A stretch of 64,000 nucleotides of DNA from positions 1 through 64,000 of the forward strand of contig NZ_LZLJ01000060.1 of assembly GCF_001668625.1 (NCBI RefSeq), read 5' to 3'. Every line of letters begins with the position of its first letter. The first letter of the stretch is position 1. The notes below the pieces were generated by a model, which searched no databases, was not told the origin of the DNA, and saw nothing but the letters and a program-made list of their open reading frames with translations. A program made the translations under genes and the position numbers. Below are positions 1-11,403 of the stretch, piece after piece. This stretch comes from Mycobacterium sp. 1274756.6 (GTDB lineage: Bacteria; Actinomycetota; Actinomycetes; Mycobacteriales; Mycobacteriaceae).

Positions 1-2370
1 CACAAACAACGCCGCCCCCGGCACCGGCGACCCAATCGGCACCACCGACGAACCCGGCGACAACGGCGCACTCACCGACGCATAGATCGTGGCCTCCGTA
101 GGTCCATAAGCGTTAACCATCACCCGACCCGGCGCCCACCGATCCACCAACTCCGGAGGACACGCCTCACCGGCAACAATCAATGCCATCAATTCGAGAC
201 CCTGCGGTGACAACACCGCCACCGCCGAAGGCGTTTGGCTCAACACAGTGACCTGCTCGGCGACAAGCAACTCCTGCAAGTCCTGGGCCGAATGCCTCAC
301 CTGCTCAGGAACCACCACCAGCCGGCCCCCATGCAGCAACGCACCCCAGACCTCCCACACCGAAACATCGAAGGTCAACGAATGCCACTGGGACCACACC
401 TGCTCCGGCCCCAAACCCACGCCGACCGAAATCTCCTTACACATTGCAACGACGCTAGAGTGAGCAACCGCTACGCCCTTGGGCACACCGGTGGTTCCGG
501 AGGTGTAGATGACATAGGCGATATCGTCGGCCGTCGGCCCCGATGCCAGCGCGGTGGCCGGCTGATCAGCGATCACCGGATCCTCAACATCGATGACTGC
601 GGCACTCACCCCCATGCCGGTGAGGCGCTGCGCCTGCTCGGCGTCGGCGAGCACCACCGTCGGGGCGGCGTCATCGAACACAAAACGCACCCGCTCATCG
701 GGCACCATCGGGTCAACCGGCACATACCCCGCCCCCGTTTTGAGCACCGCCAGGATCGCGATCACCGCATCAGCCGAACGCGGCAACACCAACCCCACCC
801 GGCCACCCGGGCCCACACCACGACCAACTAGCAGATGCGCCAACCGATTCGACGCCTCATCCACCTGCCGGTACGTCCACGACCGACCCTCAAACCGCAA
901 CGCCACCACATCCGGGCCCGCCACCACCTGCTCGGCAAACAACCCCGGAATCGACTTCCACACCGATGGCGCGGTAGTCAACGCCGTGCGATTACCGAAC
1001 TCATCAAGACTCGCATCCTCATCGCCAAGCAGCGTGTCGATCGAGGACAACAGCGCATCGGGGTTCGCTGCCATTATCGTCAAGATGCGCTGCAGCCGTT
1101 CCCCCAAGTCCGCTACTCCAAGACCCGCGAACGGCTGCCCAGCGCCAGCGGTGCTGAGGAGAAGTTCGTCACCTGCACCGAGAAAAAAGAAGCCGAAATG
1201 CCCCAAGGGGCCGTGGTTGGTGTATGACGCTGTTACTGGAGTACCGGCCAAGTCGAGCGTCAACCGACCTGGGATGAAGTTGACGGCTACCCGGTTAGTC
1301 GCAGCCCCGATACCCGAAAGCCCTTCCTCGCCGGTCTCAAGGGTGCGCACAGGGAAGCGCTGGTGCTGCAATAATTCTCGTATGCGAACGTCGACATATC
1401 GACAAAACTCTGCGATGGTGGCCGTCGGTGATGTTTTGAGCACCAACGGAACGACACCGGCCAGCATGCCCGGAATTGTCCGGGACAGTTGACCGACCCT
1501 TCGGCTAACCGGAAAGTCTAATGCGACTTCCGAGCTATTGCGAGACCATGATCTCACCATCAGTGCGCATGCCGCGGTAATAACCGAATAGCGTCGAATA
1601 CGCAAGCTTTTGTTTAACTCACCGATTCCTTTAACAACACCGACCTTGAGCTGGACCGTGGCAGATGTCGAATACGCGTCATGGTTGCCTACCGAGAGCA
1701 TCTGGCCGTCAAGCCCGCTGTCCTGTGGAATATTGTTTCGCCAGTAGTCGAGGTCTTCTTCGTAGTCGGCGGATTGTTCATACTCCGTTTCATATCTAAC
1801 GAGATCACGGAGGGATCCAAAAGACGATGGTGCAGCCGGCTTGCCAGAGACGAGCGCAGTGTAAACAGCCGCGATTCGGCGGCTGACCATCGCCATGCTT
1901 AATCCGTCTACGGCGATATGGTGGCAAAGCCCGAAGAGGTAATATTCCGATATACCCGTCTGGAATAATACGAACTTCGCCAACGGACCGGATAGCGACA
2001 TCGGGTCTCGCTGGATTAGTGACGCAAGTTCGCGTGCAGTGCCAGCCGGGTCCTCCGAGTCAGTCAAGTCATAGAGATCCAGTTCAAAATTTGAATAATC
2101 AAATGGTCGCTGACCGACCCGACCCGCTTCCTCAATGACGACCGCCCTGCCGGCCTCGGCCTCATCAAGCGTATGGCGGATCGCACTCTCCAGGAGGTCC
2201 GGCTTGATCGGCCCGTCCACCTTGCCGAGCAGGCCCAGCTGCCATTCTGTGCCGACGAGACCAGTTTGCTGCGAGAGCCAGATGTCTAACTGGCTGCGGG
2301 TCAGTGGTAGAAGTTGGTCGCCAACCTCGGTCGCACTCCCTTCGGAGATCTCATTCTCCCCGTGCGTCAT
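1..2370 (-). CDS. Non-ribosomal peptide synthetase, N-terminal part (C and A domains), cut by window edge
   Basis: Codons 1-790 of a peptide synthetase that continues past the left edge. Residues about 18-440 form a condensation domain with the catalytic motif HHIAVDG at 150-156. From about 470 there is an adenylation domain with core A3 YTSGTTGVPKG (about 615-625), A4 FDVSVWEVWG and A5 NAYGPTE (about 750). By eye the pocket residues are D,V,W,S,I,A,A,I,Y, close to the known Phe code D,A,W,T,I,A,A,I,C. The protein opens with a C domain, as expected for a lipid-accepting first module. The chosen ATG lies inside the end of the MbtH gene (20-nt overlap), so the two are translationally coupled. 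The ATG nearer the MbtH stop hits a stop after 17 codons. An Mps1-like glycopeptidolipid synthetase is the best guess; the product is not shown by sequence. Base composition is more A+T-rich than the window average. Confidence 0.93.
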   Translation of the reverse strand, partial: MTHGENEISEGSATEVGDQLLPLTRSQLDIWLSQQTGLVGTEWQLGLLGKVDGPIKPDLLESAIRHTLDEAEAGRAVVIEEAGRVGQRPFDYSNFELDLYDLTDSEDPAGTARELASLIQRDPMSLSGPLAKFVLFQTGISEYYLFGLCHHIAVDGLSMAMVSRRIAAVYTALVSGKPAAPSSFGSLRDLVRYETEYEQSADYEEDLDYWRNNIPQDSGLDGQMLSVGNHDAYSTSATVQLKVGVVKGIGELNKSLRIRRYSVITAACALMVRSWSRNSSEVALDFPVSRRVGQLSRTIPGMLAGVVPLVLKTSPTATIAEFCRYVDVRIRELLQHQRFPVRTLETGEEGLSGIGAATNRVAVNFIPGRLTLDLAGTPVTASYTNHGPLGHFGFFFLGAGDELLLSTAGAGQPFAGLGVADLGERLQRILTIMAANPDALLSSIDTLLGDEDASLDEFGNRTALTTAPSVWKSIPGLFAEQVVAGPDVVALRFEGRSWTYRQVDEASNRLAHLLVGRGVGPGGRVGLVLPRSADAVIAILAVLKTGAGYVPVDPMVPDERVRFVFDDAAPTVVLADAEQAQRLTGMGVSAAVIDVEDPVIADQPATALASGPTADDIAYVIYTSGTTGVPKGVAVAHSSVVAMCKEISVGVGLGPEQVWSQWHSLTFDVSVWEVWGALLHGGRLVVVPEQVRHSAQDLQELLVAEQVTVLSQTPSAVAVLSPQGLELMALIVAGEACPPELVDRWAPGRVMVNAYGPTEATIYASVSAPLSPGSSVVPIGSPVPGAALFV

Positions 2371-2581
2371 GCTTCGCCAACCGTTCGCGCAGGGTCTTCG
2401 GGCGGATGTCCGGCCAGTTGTGCTCGATGTACTCCATGCAGGAGGATCGGTCAGCTTCCCCATGGACCGCCCTCCAGCCAGGAGGAATCTCAGCAAAGTG
2501 TGGCCACAGGCTGTGCTGGTCTTCATCATTCACCAGAACGAAGAATTTACCGTCTTCGTCGTCAAATGGGTTGGTACTCAA
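2351..2581 (-). CDS. mbtH: MbtH-like NRPS adenylation-domain partner
   Basis: A 76-residue protein of the MbtH family, which binds adenylation domains and is often needed for their folding and activity. It carries the family signature: NDEDQHSLWP, PPGW, an R-C pair and YIEHNWPDIRP. The start is TTG, preceded by a good ribosome-binding site (GAGGAGTAAG). Its 3' end overlaps the synthetase start by 20 nt, so it is the first gene of that operon. It is probably the cognate partner of the downstream synthetase. Whether it belongs to a siderophore or a glycopeptidolipid system cannot be told from the protein alone; the neighbouring O-methyltransferase favours the latter. Confidence 0.95.
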   Translation of the reverse strand: MSTNPFDDEDGKFFVLVNDEDQHSLWPHFAEIPPGWRAVHGEADRSSCMEYIEHNWPDIRPKTLRERLAKHDARGE

Positions 2582-3294
2582 CCTTACTCCTCACCTGGTA
2601 ATGATTCTCAACATACTGGTGCTGGCAGCGATGTGTCACCCAGTTAACAAAACTGAGCGGCGACAGCACCAGTTTCAGGACGGCCCGGAAATCACGACGC
2701 CGGGGAGGCCCGGGAGCGCGGGACTCAGCCACCGGCGAGCCGGCAGACCGTATCCGCAATCTCGGCCCGCCGGCTGCGACAGAGGGCACTCCCCTGAAGC
2801 GATGCCGCCGCGGCCGCAAAGTGCATGGACCACCGCTCCCCCTAGTCTGAGTGTTCCCTGACAGGCTCCCCCAATTAGACGCAGGCTACACCTTGGTGTC
2901 AATGGGATGAATGTGACTACGCGGTAACCGATCTCGACGCCAGACCCGTATACACTCGCTGACCTGGGTTTTGTTTACCTTGAGCTGGATCGGGGTACCG
3001 CGCCCGGCTATGCCCGCCCTCCGCGCCAGCGCCAGGTCACCGGCGTCTACCCGAGACTCCACGGCCCGTCTTGCGAATGACGATGGACTCGCATGGGCGA
3101 GGAGCATCGACCGGTGGCGAAGATTGCCAACGGTCACGACTCGCAGGGGCCCTTGGTGACAATTTGTAGGGATTCTTCGTGACAATCGTCGTTTTCATTT
3201 CTTGTTGTGACCACGCATGGTATAAGAACCGAGTCGGGCTGCGTAGCATTGGATTTCAACCCCATGGCGCGCCGGCCTCTGGCATACTGACCCC
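2582..3294. promoter_or_regulatory. Divergent regulatory gap between mbtH-NRPS and the methyltransferase gene
   Basis: 713 bp without a convincing gene. It should hold the promoters of both divergent units. Visible structure: an inverted repeat ACTGGTGCTG (about 2615-2624) and CAGCACCAGT (about 2663-2672) just upstream of mbtH; a short ACACC-TT-GGTGT palindrome near 2889; and TTCTTG-16-TATAAG (-10 at 3221-3226), a weak promoter candidate reading toward the methyltransferase gene. Open frames here have no recognisable products. Confidence 0.45.
3283..3288 (+). promoter_or_regulatory. Candidate -10 element (CATACT) for leaderless methyltransferase mRNA
   Basis: CATACT ends 6 nt before the ATG at 3295 and no Shine-Dalgarno sequence lies between them. 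This spacing puts the transcription start at or next to the A of the start codon. The same layout recurs at many genes in the window. Confidence 0.4.
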
Positions 3295-4128
3295 ATGGCG
3301 GTGTTGACCACCCATCCGAAGCCTCTTCAGTGGCTCGCCCTTGCGCTCAATCGGCGGCTCACGCGGCTCAACCAGTACCTCGACGCCAAGCTCGTCTACC
3401 CGCGCCTAACCAGGAGGCTCAGGGACGCCGATCTCGTCTTCCTCAACTACGGCTACCAGGAAGACCCTCCGATGGCGGTACCGCTGTCAGATGCCGACGA
3501 ACCCAATCGCCTCCCGATCCAGCTCTATCACCGCGTCGCCACCCAGTCAGATCTCGCTGGCAAGGAGGTTCTGGAGGTCGGCTGTGGGCACGGCGGGGGC
3601 GCCTCATACCTCACGCGCACCTTGAAGCCGGCAACCTACACCGGCCTCGATTTGAACAGCGAAGGCATCGACTATTGTCGGCAGCGACACTCGGTCGCCG
3701 GGCTTAGCTTCGTTGAAGGCGACGCAGAGCGGTTACCGTTTCCAGACCAAGCCTTCGATGTCGTTATCAACCTCGAATCATCCCACGTCTACCCGCATTT
3801 TTCGCAGTTTCTGGCCGAGGTCAGCCGCGTACTACGGCCCGGCGGAAATTTTCTCTATGCGGACTTCCGCCCTGACAAAGCTGTGGCCGACTGGGAAGCG
3901 GCACTCGCCAACGCACCTCTGGTAATGACCTCGCAGCAGGACATCAGCGAGCAGGTCACCCGCGGCCTTGAAGAAGCCCTGCCGTTATGGGACGACGTCA
4001 TCGAGCGGTTTATACCCCGAGCGTTACGGGCCCAGGCTCATCGCTTCAACGTCATGCGCAGAAATTACGCGTTCATGCGAGACGGCAAGTTCCGATACCG
4101 GATGTACAGTTTCGTCAAGGAGCCGTGA
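3295..4128 (+). CDS. SAM-dependent O-methyltransferase, phthiotriol/glycopeptidolipid type
   Basis: A 277-residue class I methyltransferase. SAM motif I is VLEVGCGHGG (92-101), followed by an acidic motif II in GLDL (117-120) and the late motif LRPGG. The N-terminal NYGYQEDPPM block and the C-terminal RYRMYSF block are typical of mycobacterial lipid O-methyltransferases such as Rv2952 (phthiotriol dimycocerosate methyltransferase) and the sugar or fatty-acyl methyltransferases of glycopeptidolipid clusters. It likely methylates a hydroxyl on a surface lipid. It is divergent from the mbtH-synthetase operon, which suggests a shared pathway. The sequence does not say which substrate. There is no Shine-Dalgarno; the transcript is probably leaderless. 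Confidence 0.85.
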   Translation: MAVLTTHPKPLQWLALALNRRLTRLNQYLDAKLVYPRLTRRLRDADLVFLNYGYQEDPPMAVPLSDADEPNRLPIQLYHRVATQSDLAGKEVLEVGCGHGGGASYLTRTLKPATYTGLDLNSEGIDYCRQRHSVAGLSFVEGDAERLPFPDQAFDVVINLESSHVYPHFSQFLAEVSRVLRPGGNFLYADFRPDKAVADWEAALANAPLVMTSQQDISEQVTRGLEEALPLWDDVIERFIPRALRAQAHRFNVMRRNYAFMRDGKFRYRMYSFVKEP

Positions 4129-4165
4129 CGACTGTCTTTGGCCCCCACAGACCAGATGGAAAAGT

Positions 4166-4195
4166 CGCCCCATCGCCCGGCAGGGAGATGGGGCG
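4166..4195 (+). terminator. Hairpin downstream of the methyltransferase gene
   Basis: Perfect 9-bp stem CGCCCCATC / GATGGGGCG with a 12-nt loop, starting 37 nt after the stop codon. No long U tract follows, as is common in mycobacteria. Confidence 0.5.
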
Positions 4196-4245
4196 GCTGC
4201 TTTCCTGGTCGTCTCCGCCCGAAGCCACCCCCACCTCCGAAGCGT

Positions 4246-4282
4246 AAAAAACCCCCGCACGCGAGGCGTGCGGGGGTTTTTT
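4246..4282. terminator. Bidirectional rho-independent terminator
   Basis: An A tract, a perfect CCCCCGCACGC / GCGTGCGGGGG stem with a 3-5 nt loop, and a T tract. It sits between the converging methyltransferase and tuf genes and can stop transcription from both sides. Confidence 0.9.
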
Positions 4283-4301
4283 AACGCCTACCGGCGCCGA
4301 G

Positions 4302-5492
<1,191 letters not shown>

Positions 5493-5597
5493 TTCTGTGT
5501 CCTCCTGGACTTGTCGGTGCCTGTTACAGCAGGGTTGATGTTTTCAGTTGTGCCGCGGTGGTGACCGGGCAAGGTTACTCCGGGTGGGTCTGCTGCG

Positions 5598-5714
5598 CTT
5601 ACTCGCCCGTCGCCTTCGCCGTGCTCACCGGCTCGGCTCCGGAACTCGTTCGCATGCTTACTCGCCCGTCGCCTTCGCTGTGCTCACGGCTCTGCGCCGC
5701 GCTCGTTCGCATGC

Positions 5715-5735
<21 letters not shown>
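5598..5735. repeat. Three direct repeats derived from the fusA 3' end
   Basis: A 22-bp unit (CTyACTCGCCCGTCGCCTTCGC) occurs at 5598-5619, 5657-5678 and 5714-5735, spaced 59 and 57 bp. The third copy is the real fusA C-terminus plus stop codon; the other two lie in the fusA-tuf gap. Copies 2 and 3 also share a preceding CTCGTTCGCATGCT. This looks like tandem duplication of the gene tail. Confidence 0.9.
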
Positions 5736-7820
<2,085 letters not shown>

Positions 7821-7892
7821 AGAAGTCTTCCCACTCTTTCGATTAGTTGACGATGGTCTTCCAGTGCGCCGGCCCGCGGGCGGCGCGGACGG

Positions 7893-8363
7893 TCACCAGC
7901 GGTAGTGCGCGAACGCCCGGTTGGCCTCGGCCATCTTGTGGGTGTCCTCCCGGCGTTTGACCGCCGCACCCAGGCCGTTGCTGGCGTCGAGGATCTCGTT
8001 GGCCAGCCGCTCGACCATGGTCTTCTCCCGACGCTGGCGGGAGAAGCTCACCAGCCAGCGCAGCGCCAGCGTGGTGGAGCGGTCCGGGCGCACCTCGACC
8101 GGGACCTGGTAGGTGGCGCCACCGACCCGGCGGCTGCGCACCTCCAGCGAGGGTTTGACGTTGTCCAGCGCCCGCTTGAGCGTGATCACCGGATCGGTGC
8201 CGGTCTTGTCGCGGGCCTGCTCCAGCGCGCCGTAGACGATGCGCTCGGCCAGGGATTTCTTGCCGCGCACCAGCACCTTGTTGACCAGCTGGGTGACCAG
8301 CTGCGACCCGTAGACCGGGTCGTTGGTCAGCGGACGCTTCGGGGCGGGACCCTTGCGCGGCAT
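7893..8363 (-). CDS. rpsG: 30S ribosomal protein S7
   Basis: 156 residues beginning [11 protein letters not shown] and ending FAHYRW, the typical actinobacterial S7, which nucleates the 30S head on 16S rRNA. The ATG overlaps the rpsL stop by one base (TGATG), so translation is coupled. Longer upstream in-frame extensions run through rpsL in another frame and are not real. Confidence 0.99.
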   Translation of the reverse strand: MPRKGPAPKRPLTNDPVYGSQLVTQLVNKVLVRGKKSLAERIVYGALEQARDKTGTDPVITLKRALDNVKPSLEVRSRRVGGATYQVPVEVRPDRSTTLALRWLVSFSRQRREKTMVERLANEILDASNGLGAAVKRREDTHKMAEANRAFAHYRW

Positions 8364-8737
8364 CAGCTCTTCTCCTTCTTGGCGCCGTAGCGGCTGCGTG
8401 CCTGCTTGCGGTTCTTGACGCCCTGGGTGTCCAGGGAGCCGCGGATGATCTTGTAGCGCACACCGGGCAGGTCCTTCACCCGGCCGCCGCGCACCAGGAC
8501 CATCGAGTGCTCCTGCAGGTTGTGGCCTTCGCCGGGGATGTAGGCGGTGACCTCGACGCCGGTGGTCAGCTTCACACGCGCCACCTTGCGCAGCGCCGAG
8601 TTCGGCTTCTTCGGGGTGGTGGTGTACACGCGGGTGCACACGCCGCGGCGCTGCGGGCTGCCCTTGAGCGCCGCAGTCTTGACCTTGGCGGGCTTGTCGC
8701 GGCGCCCCTTACGGACCAGCTGCTGAATGGTTGGCAT
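8363..8737 (-). CDS. rpsL: 30S ribosomal protein S12
   Basis: 124 residues, the decoding-centre protein S12. Both positions whose substitution gives high-level streptomycin resistance in mycobacteria keep lysine: K43 (in TTPKKPNS) and K88 (in GGRVKDLPG). First gene of the str operon; a ribosome-binding site AGGAAG lies about 9 nt before the ATG. The 245-bp upstream gap must hold the operon promoter; a CATACT -10-like sequence is present near 8770, but no clear -35 was seen. Confidence 0.99.
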   Translation of the reverse strand: MPTIQQLVRKGRRDKPAKVKTAALKGSPQRRGVCTRVYTTTPKKPNSALRKVARVKLTTGVEVTAYIPGEGHNLQEHSMVLVRGGRVKDLPGVRYKIIRGSLDTQGVKNRKQARSRYGAKKEKS

Positions 8738-8982
8738 CTACCGGCTTCCTGTGTCGCTCCGTTGTTCCTGAAGTATGTTGTCCTGCAGTTATCCCCGCCG
8801 CAGTCGCCTGTGACCGGGTGCGTCGCATGCACCGGCCGCGGAATTCATCCGTTGCGCAATGGACACACGAATCGGCCCGGCAGCGCACCTTGCGGCGACC
8901 CGAGGCGCCGAAGGCGGCCAGGCACGAGTTACTACGATACCCGCCGCTGGTCGGGCAGGTCAAAGCAGCAGGGGACGCTCCC

Positions 8983-10173
8983 CTACCGCCGGCGGCCATC
9001 ACCGGCGGAGCGGTCGGCGCCGACGCCCACCAGTTCGTCCCAGTCACCGGCGTCGGGCTGATCCACCCGGTAGCGCGGCAACGCCCCGGGATGGTTGCGT
9101 TGCAGCCAGTCAATGAGGCCTTCGCGCACGTCACAGCGCAGCACGAACAGCGCGTCGGCGTCGGCCGCGCTGACCATCGGCCGCACCCGCAGGTAGCCGC
9201 CGACGGCGTTGGTGACCCGCAAGGACCCGGCGCGCCCGTCCCACAGGTCGTTCTCGGCGAGCAGCCGGTCCAGTTCGGCGCGCATCTCGTCGACGGGCAC
9301 GGTGAAGTCCACGTCCAACTCGACCGTGCCGAACAGTTCGGTCTCGTTGCGGGTCCAGTTCTCGAACGGGGTGGTGGTGAAGTAGGTGGTCGGCAGCACC
9401 AGGCGGCGCTGGTCCCAGATCTCGACGACCACGTAGGTCAGGGTGATCTCCTCGATGCGGCCGAACTCGCCCTCGATGACCACCACATCGTCGACGCGGA
9501 TGGCATCGGAGAACGAGATCTGCATCCCGGCGAAGACCGCGCCCAGCGAGGTCTGGGCGGCCAGACCGGCGACCACCGAGAGCACCCCGGCCGAGGCGAA
9601 CAGCGTGGTGCCGATCTGGGTGAAGCCGGGGAAGGTCATCAGCGCGGTGGCCGCGCCCAGCACCACGATGATGACGATCGCCAACCGGCGCAGCGTCGTC
9701 ACCTGGGTGCGGATCCGTTTGCGTCGCCGGTCACCGTCGGCGAGGTGGGCCTTGCCGGTCGACAGGCGGGCGAGCGCGCGCCGCTCGGCGACCATCACCA
9801 GGCTGGCGAACAGCCAGGTGACCGCGGCGATCATCAGGATGTGCAGCAGGTGGTCGACGCGGGGACGCCAGGACACGGCGCCGTCCACGGTGGCGGCCAC
9901 CGCGGCGGTGGCGGCCATCACCATCAACGTCGCGCGGAACGGTCGCCGGGTCAGCGCCGTCAGGTCGGTGATCAGCCCGCTGCGCCGGCCGGCGCGTTGA
10001 ATCAGCCACGACAGCGCCCAGCCCAGCAGGTACGCGCCGACGACCGCGCCGCCCACCCAGGCCAGCACCACCGCGAGCCGGGTGGCGGACTGCAGGTTGG
10101 TGGTCGTCGTTTCGGAATCCAGAGCGAAGGCGTTCAGGGCGAAAACGGTGTCCAGCTCGAAATCGTCGAGCAC
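8983..10173 (-). CDS. MscS-family mechanosensitive ion channel
   Basis: A 396-residue membrane protein. Hydrophobic segments lie near residues 33-56, 80-100, 106-130 and 162-182. They are followed by the glycine/alanine-rich pore helix (GVLSVVAGLAAQTSLGAVFAG) and the MscS beta domain with VVVIEGEFGRIEEI and LPTTYFTTTPFENWTR. It should open under membrane tension to release solutes in osmotic downshock. GTG start with GGGAG about 9 nt upstream. It lies between rpsL and the TetR gene; this position is not part of the M. tuberculosis order as I know it. Confidence 0.9.
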   Translation of the reverse strand: MLDDFELDTVFALNAFALDSETTTTNLQSATRLAVVLAWVGGAVVGAYLLGWALSWLIQRAGRRSGLITDLTALTRRPFRATLMVMAATAAVAATVDGAVSWRPRVDHLLHILMIAAVTWLFASLVMVAERRALARLSTGKAHLADGDRRRKRIRTQVTTLRRLAIVIIVVLGAATALMTFPGFTQIGTTLFASAGVLSVVAGLAAQTSLGAVFAGMQISFSDAIRVDDVVVIEGEFGRIEEITLTYVVVEIWDQRRLVLPTTYFTTTPFENWTRNETELFGTVELDVDFTVPVDEMRAELDRLLAENDLWDGRAGSLRVTNAVGGYLRVRPMVSAADADALFVLRCDVREGLIDWLQRNHPGALPRYRVDQPDAGDWDELVGVGADRSAGDGRRR

Positions 10174-10268
10174 GAATATCAGCTCCCGCGAGTCGGGGTC
10201 GGTCGTTCGGACGCTCCCGCGAGTCTAGGGGAGACCGCCGAATCCAGCAGAGTCGCTGGACAACGCGG

Positions 10269-10841
10269 CTAACCGCTGCGTCGTTCCATCCCGGCGGCCA
10301 ACCGCACCACCATGTCGGTGAATACCGCGTCGGTGTCGATCCCGTCCATCGCGCCGGTCATCTCCAGCAGCACGAAGCCGTGCATCGCCGACCAGAACTC
10401 CAGCGCGGCGTGAAACGCCTCCTCCCCGTCGAGCCCGTAGGAGGCGACCACGTCGATCACCGGCGCGGCCGCGGCGCGGGTGGCGGCGGTGAACTCGGGG
10501 TCGTCGCCGCCGAACGGCATCCGGGTGAACGCGGAGTACCGGCCGGGGTGGTGGTGGGCGTAGCTGCGGTAGGCGCCGGCCATCGCCAGCACCGCGTCGT
10601 CGCGGGCGCGGCCCGCCCCGGCCTGGTTGAGCATCGCGATGATGTCGTCGACGACGTTCATGCGCACGCTGCGCCGCAGGTCTTCGAGGCTGTCGAGGTG
10701 GTTGTACAGCGACGGGCCCTTGGTGCCCAGCTGGGTGGCGAGCGCGTTGATCGTCAGCGCGTCCCAGCCTTCCCGGTCCAGGAAGGTCAGCGCGGCGTGA
10801 ACGATGCTGTCGCGGCTCAACTTGGTCGACCGCGCTGCCAT
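10269..10841 (-). CDS. TetR-family transcriptional regulator (Rv0681-like)
   Basis: 190 residues with an N-terminal helix-turn-helix of TetR type (residues about 10-55: SIVHAALTFLDREGWDALTI then LATQLGTKGPSLYNHL) and a TetR C-terminal ligand domain. I chose the ATG preceded by GGAGAG over a GTG 51 nt upstream, because a palindromic operator overlaps that GTG. Synteny with rpsL on one side and DUF3060 genes on the other matches M. tuberculosis Rv0681. The ligand is unknown. Confidence 0.88.
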   Translation of the reverse strand: MAARSTKLSRDSIVHAALTFLDREGWDALTINALATQLGTKGPSLYNHLDSLEDLRRSVRMNVVDDIIAMLNQAGAGRARDDAVLAMAGAYRSYAHHHPGRYSAFTRMPFGGDDPEFTAATRAAAAPVIDVVASYGLDGEEAFHAALEFWSAMHGFVLLEMTGAMDGIDTDAVFTDMVVRLAAGMERRSG

Positions 10842-10883
10842 GACACTCACTCTCCGGTTGCGGCGCCGGGGGCGGGTCACCGC

Positions 10884-10897
10884 GTTCAGCACTGAAC
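10884..10897. promoter_or_regulatory. Palindromic operator candidate upstream of the TetR gene
   Basis: GTTCAG-CA-CTGAAC, a perfect 6-bp dyad centred about 49 nt upstream of the chosen TetR start and about 115 nt upstream of the divergent exported-protein gene. Position and symmetry suit autoregulation. Confidence 0.5.
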
Positions 10898-11005
10898 TCT
10901 AGTGGACGCCGTTTCGGGGTTGGTTGACCAAGTCGGCCACGGCCGGGAAGCGGGGACGTAAGCTCACAGTGGCTCATGGCCGAGGCGACGTGGAGGTGTG
11001 CGGCG

Positions 11006-11392
11006 GTGAAACGGATTCGGGCGGGCGCGGCCGCGATCGGTCTGGCCGCGTTCACGGTCGCCGCGCTGGTCGGCCCGGTGGTCAGCGCGCCGGCCGCACA
11101 CGCGATCTACGGCGACACCCACATCGTCGGCCAGGGCATCCGCCAGACCGTCGACTGCAACGACGCCACCCTCTACGTGCTCGGCTCGGACAACATCATC
11201 AACGTGGTGGGCAGCTGCTGGGCGATCACCGTGCAGGGGTCGTCGAACACGATCATCGCCGACACCGTCGTCAACGACATCACCGTCTTCGGTATCGACC
11301 AGACGGTGTTCTTCCACAACGGTGAGCCGGCGCTGATCGACCGGGGCCGGGAGTTGGGCATGGCCAACCGGTTGCAGCGCATCCCCGCCTGA
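11006..11392 (+). CDS. Exported DUF3060 protein (Rv0680c-like)
   Basis: 128 residues. An N-terminal signal peptide (KRIRAG, a hydrophobic alanine-rich core, cleavage likely after AAHA) is followed by the repeated polar-hydrophobic pattern of DUF3060 (SDNIINVVGSC, SSNTIIADTV), which suggests a short beta-helix. The GTG start has GGAGG 9 nt upstream; an ATG 30 nt earlier would spoil the signal peptide. It is followed closely by a second DUF3060 gene. Function unknown; the location is extracytoplasmic. Gene order matches Rv0680c/Rv0679c of M. tuberculosis. Confidence 0.85.
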   Translation: MKRIRAGAAAIGLAAFTVAALVGPVVSAPAAHAIYGDTHIVGQGIRQTVDCNDATLYVLGSDNIINVVGSCWAITVQGSSNTIIADTVVNDITVFGIDQTVFFHNGEPALIDRGRELGMANRLQRIPA

Positions 11393-11403
11393 GTAGGGCG
11401 CCG

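Noticed and set aside
235..1492. Plus-strand open frames opposite the peptide synthetase
   Set aside because: Low-complexity Arg/His/Pro-rich or Ser/Thr-rich translations; the minus strand encodes clear C- and A-domain motifs.
2353..2356. ATGA overlap at the MbtH stop as start of the synthetase
   Set aside because: That ATG frame stops after 17 codons; the real start is the ATG at 2368-2370 in the frame carrying the C-domain motifs.
10842..10892. N-terminal extension of the TetR gene
   Set aside because: It would start inside the palindromic operator, has an Arg-rich non-family sequence and lacks the ribosome site seen before the internal ATG.
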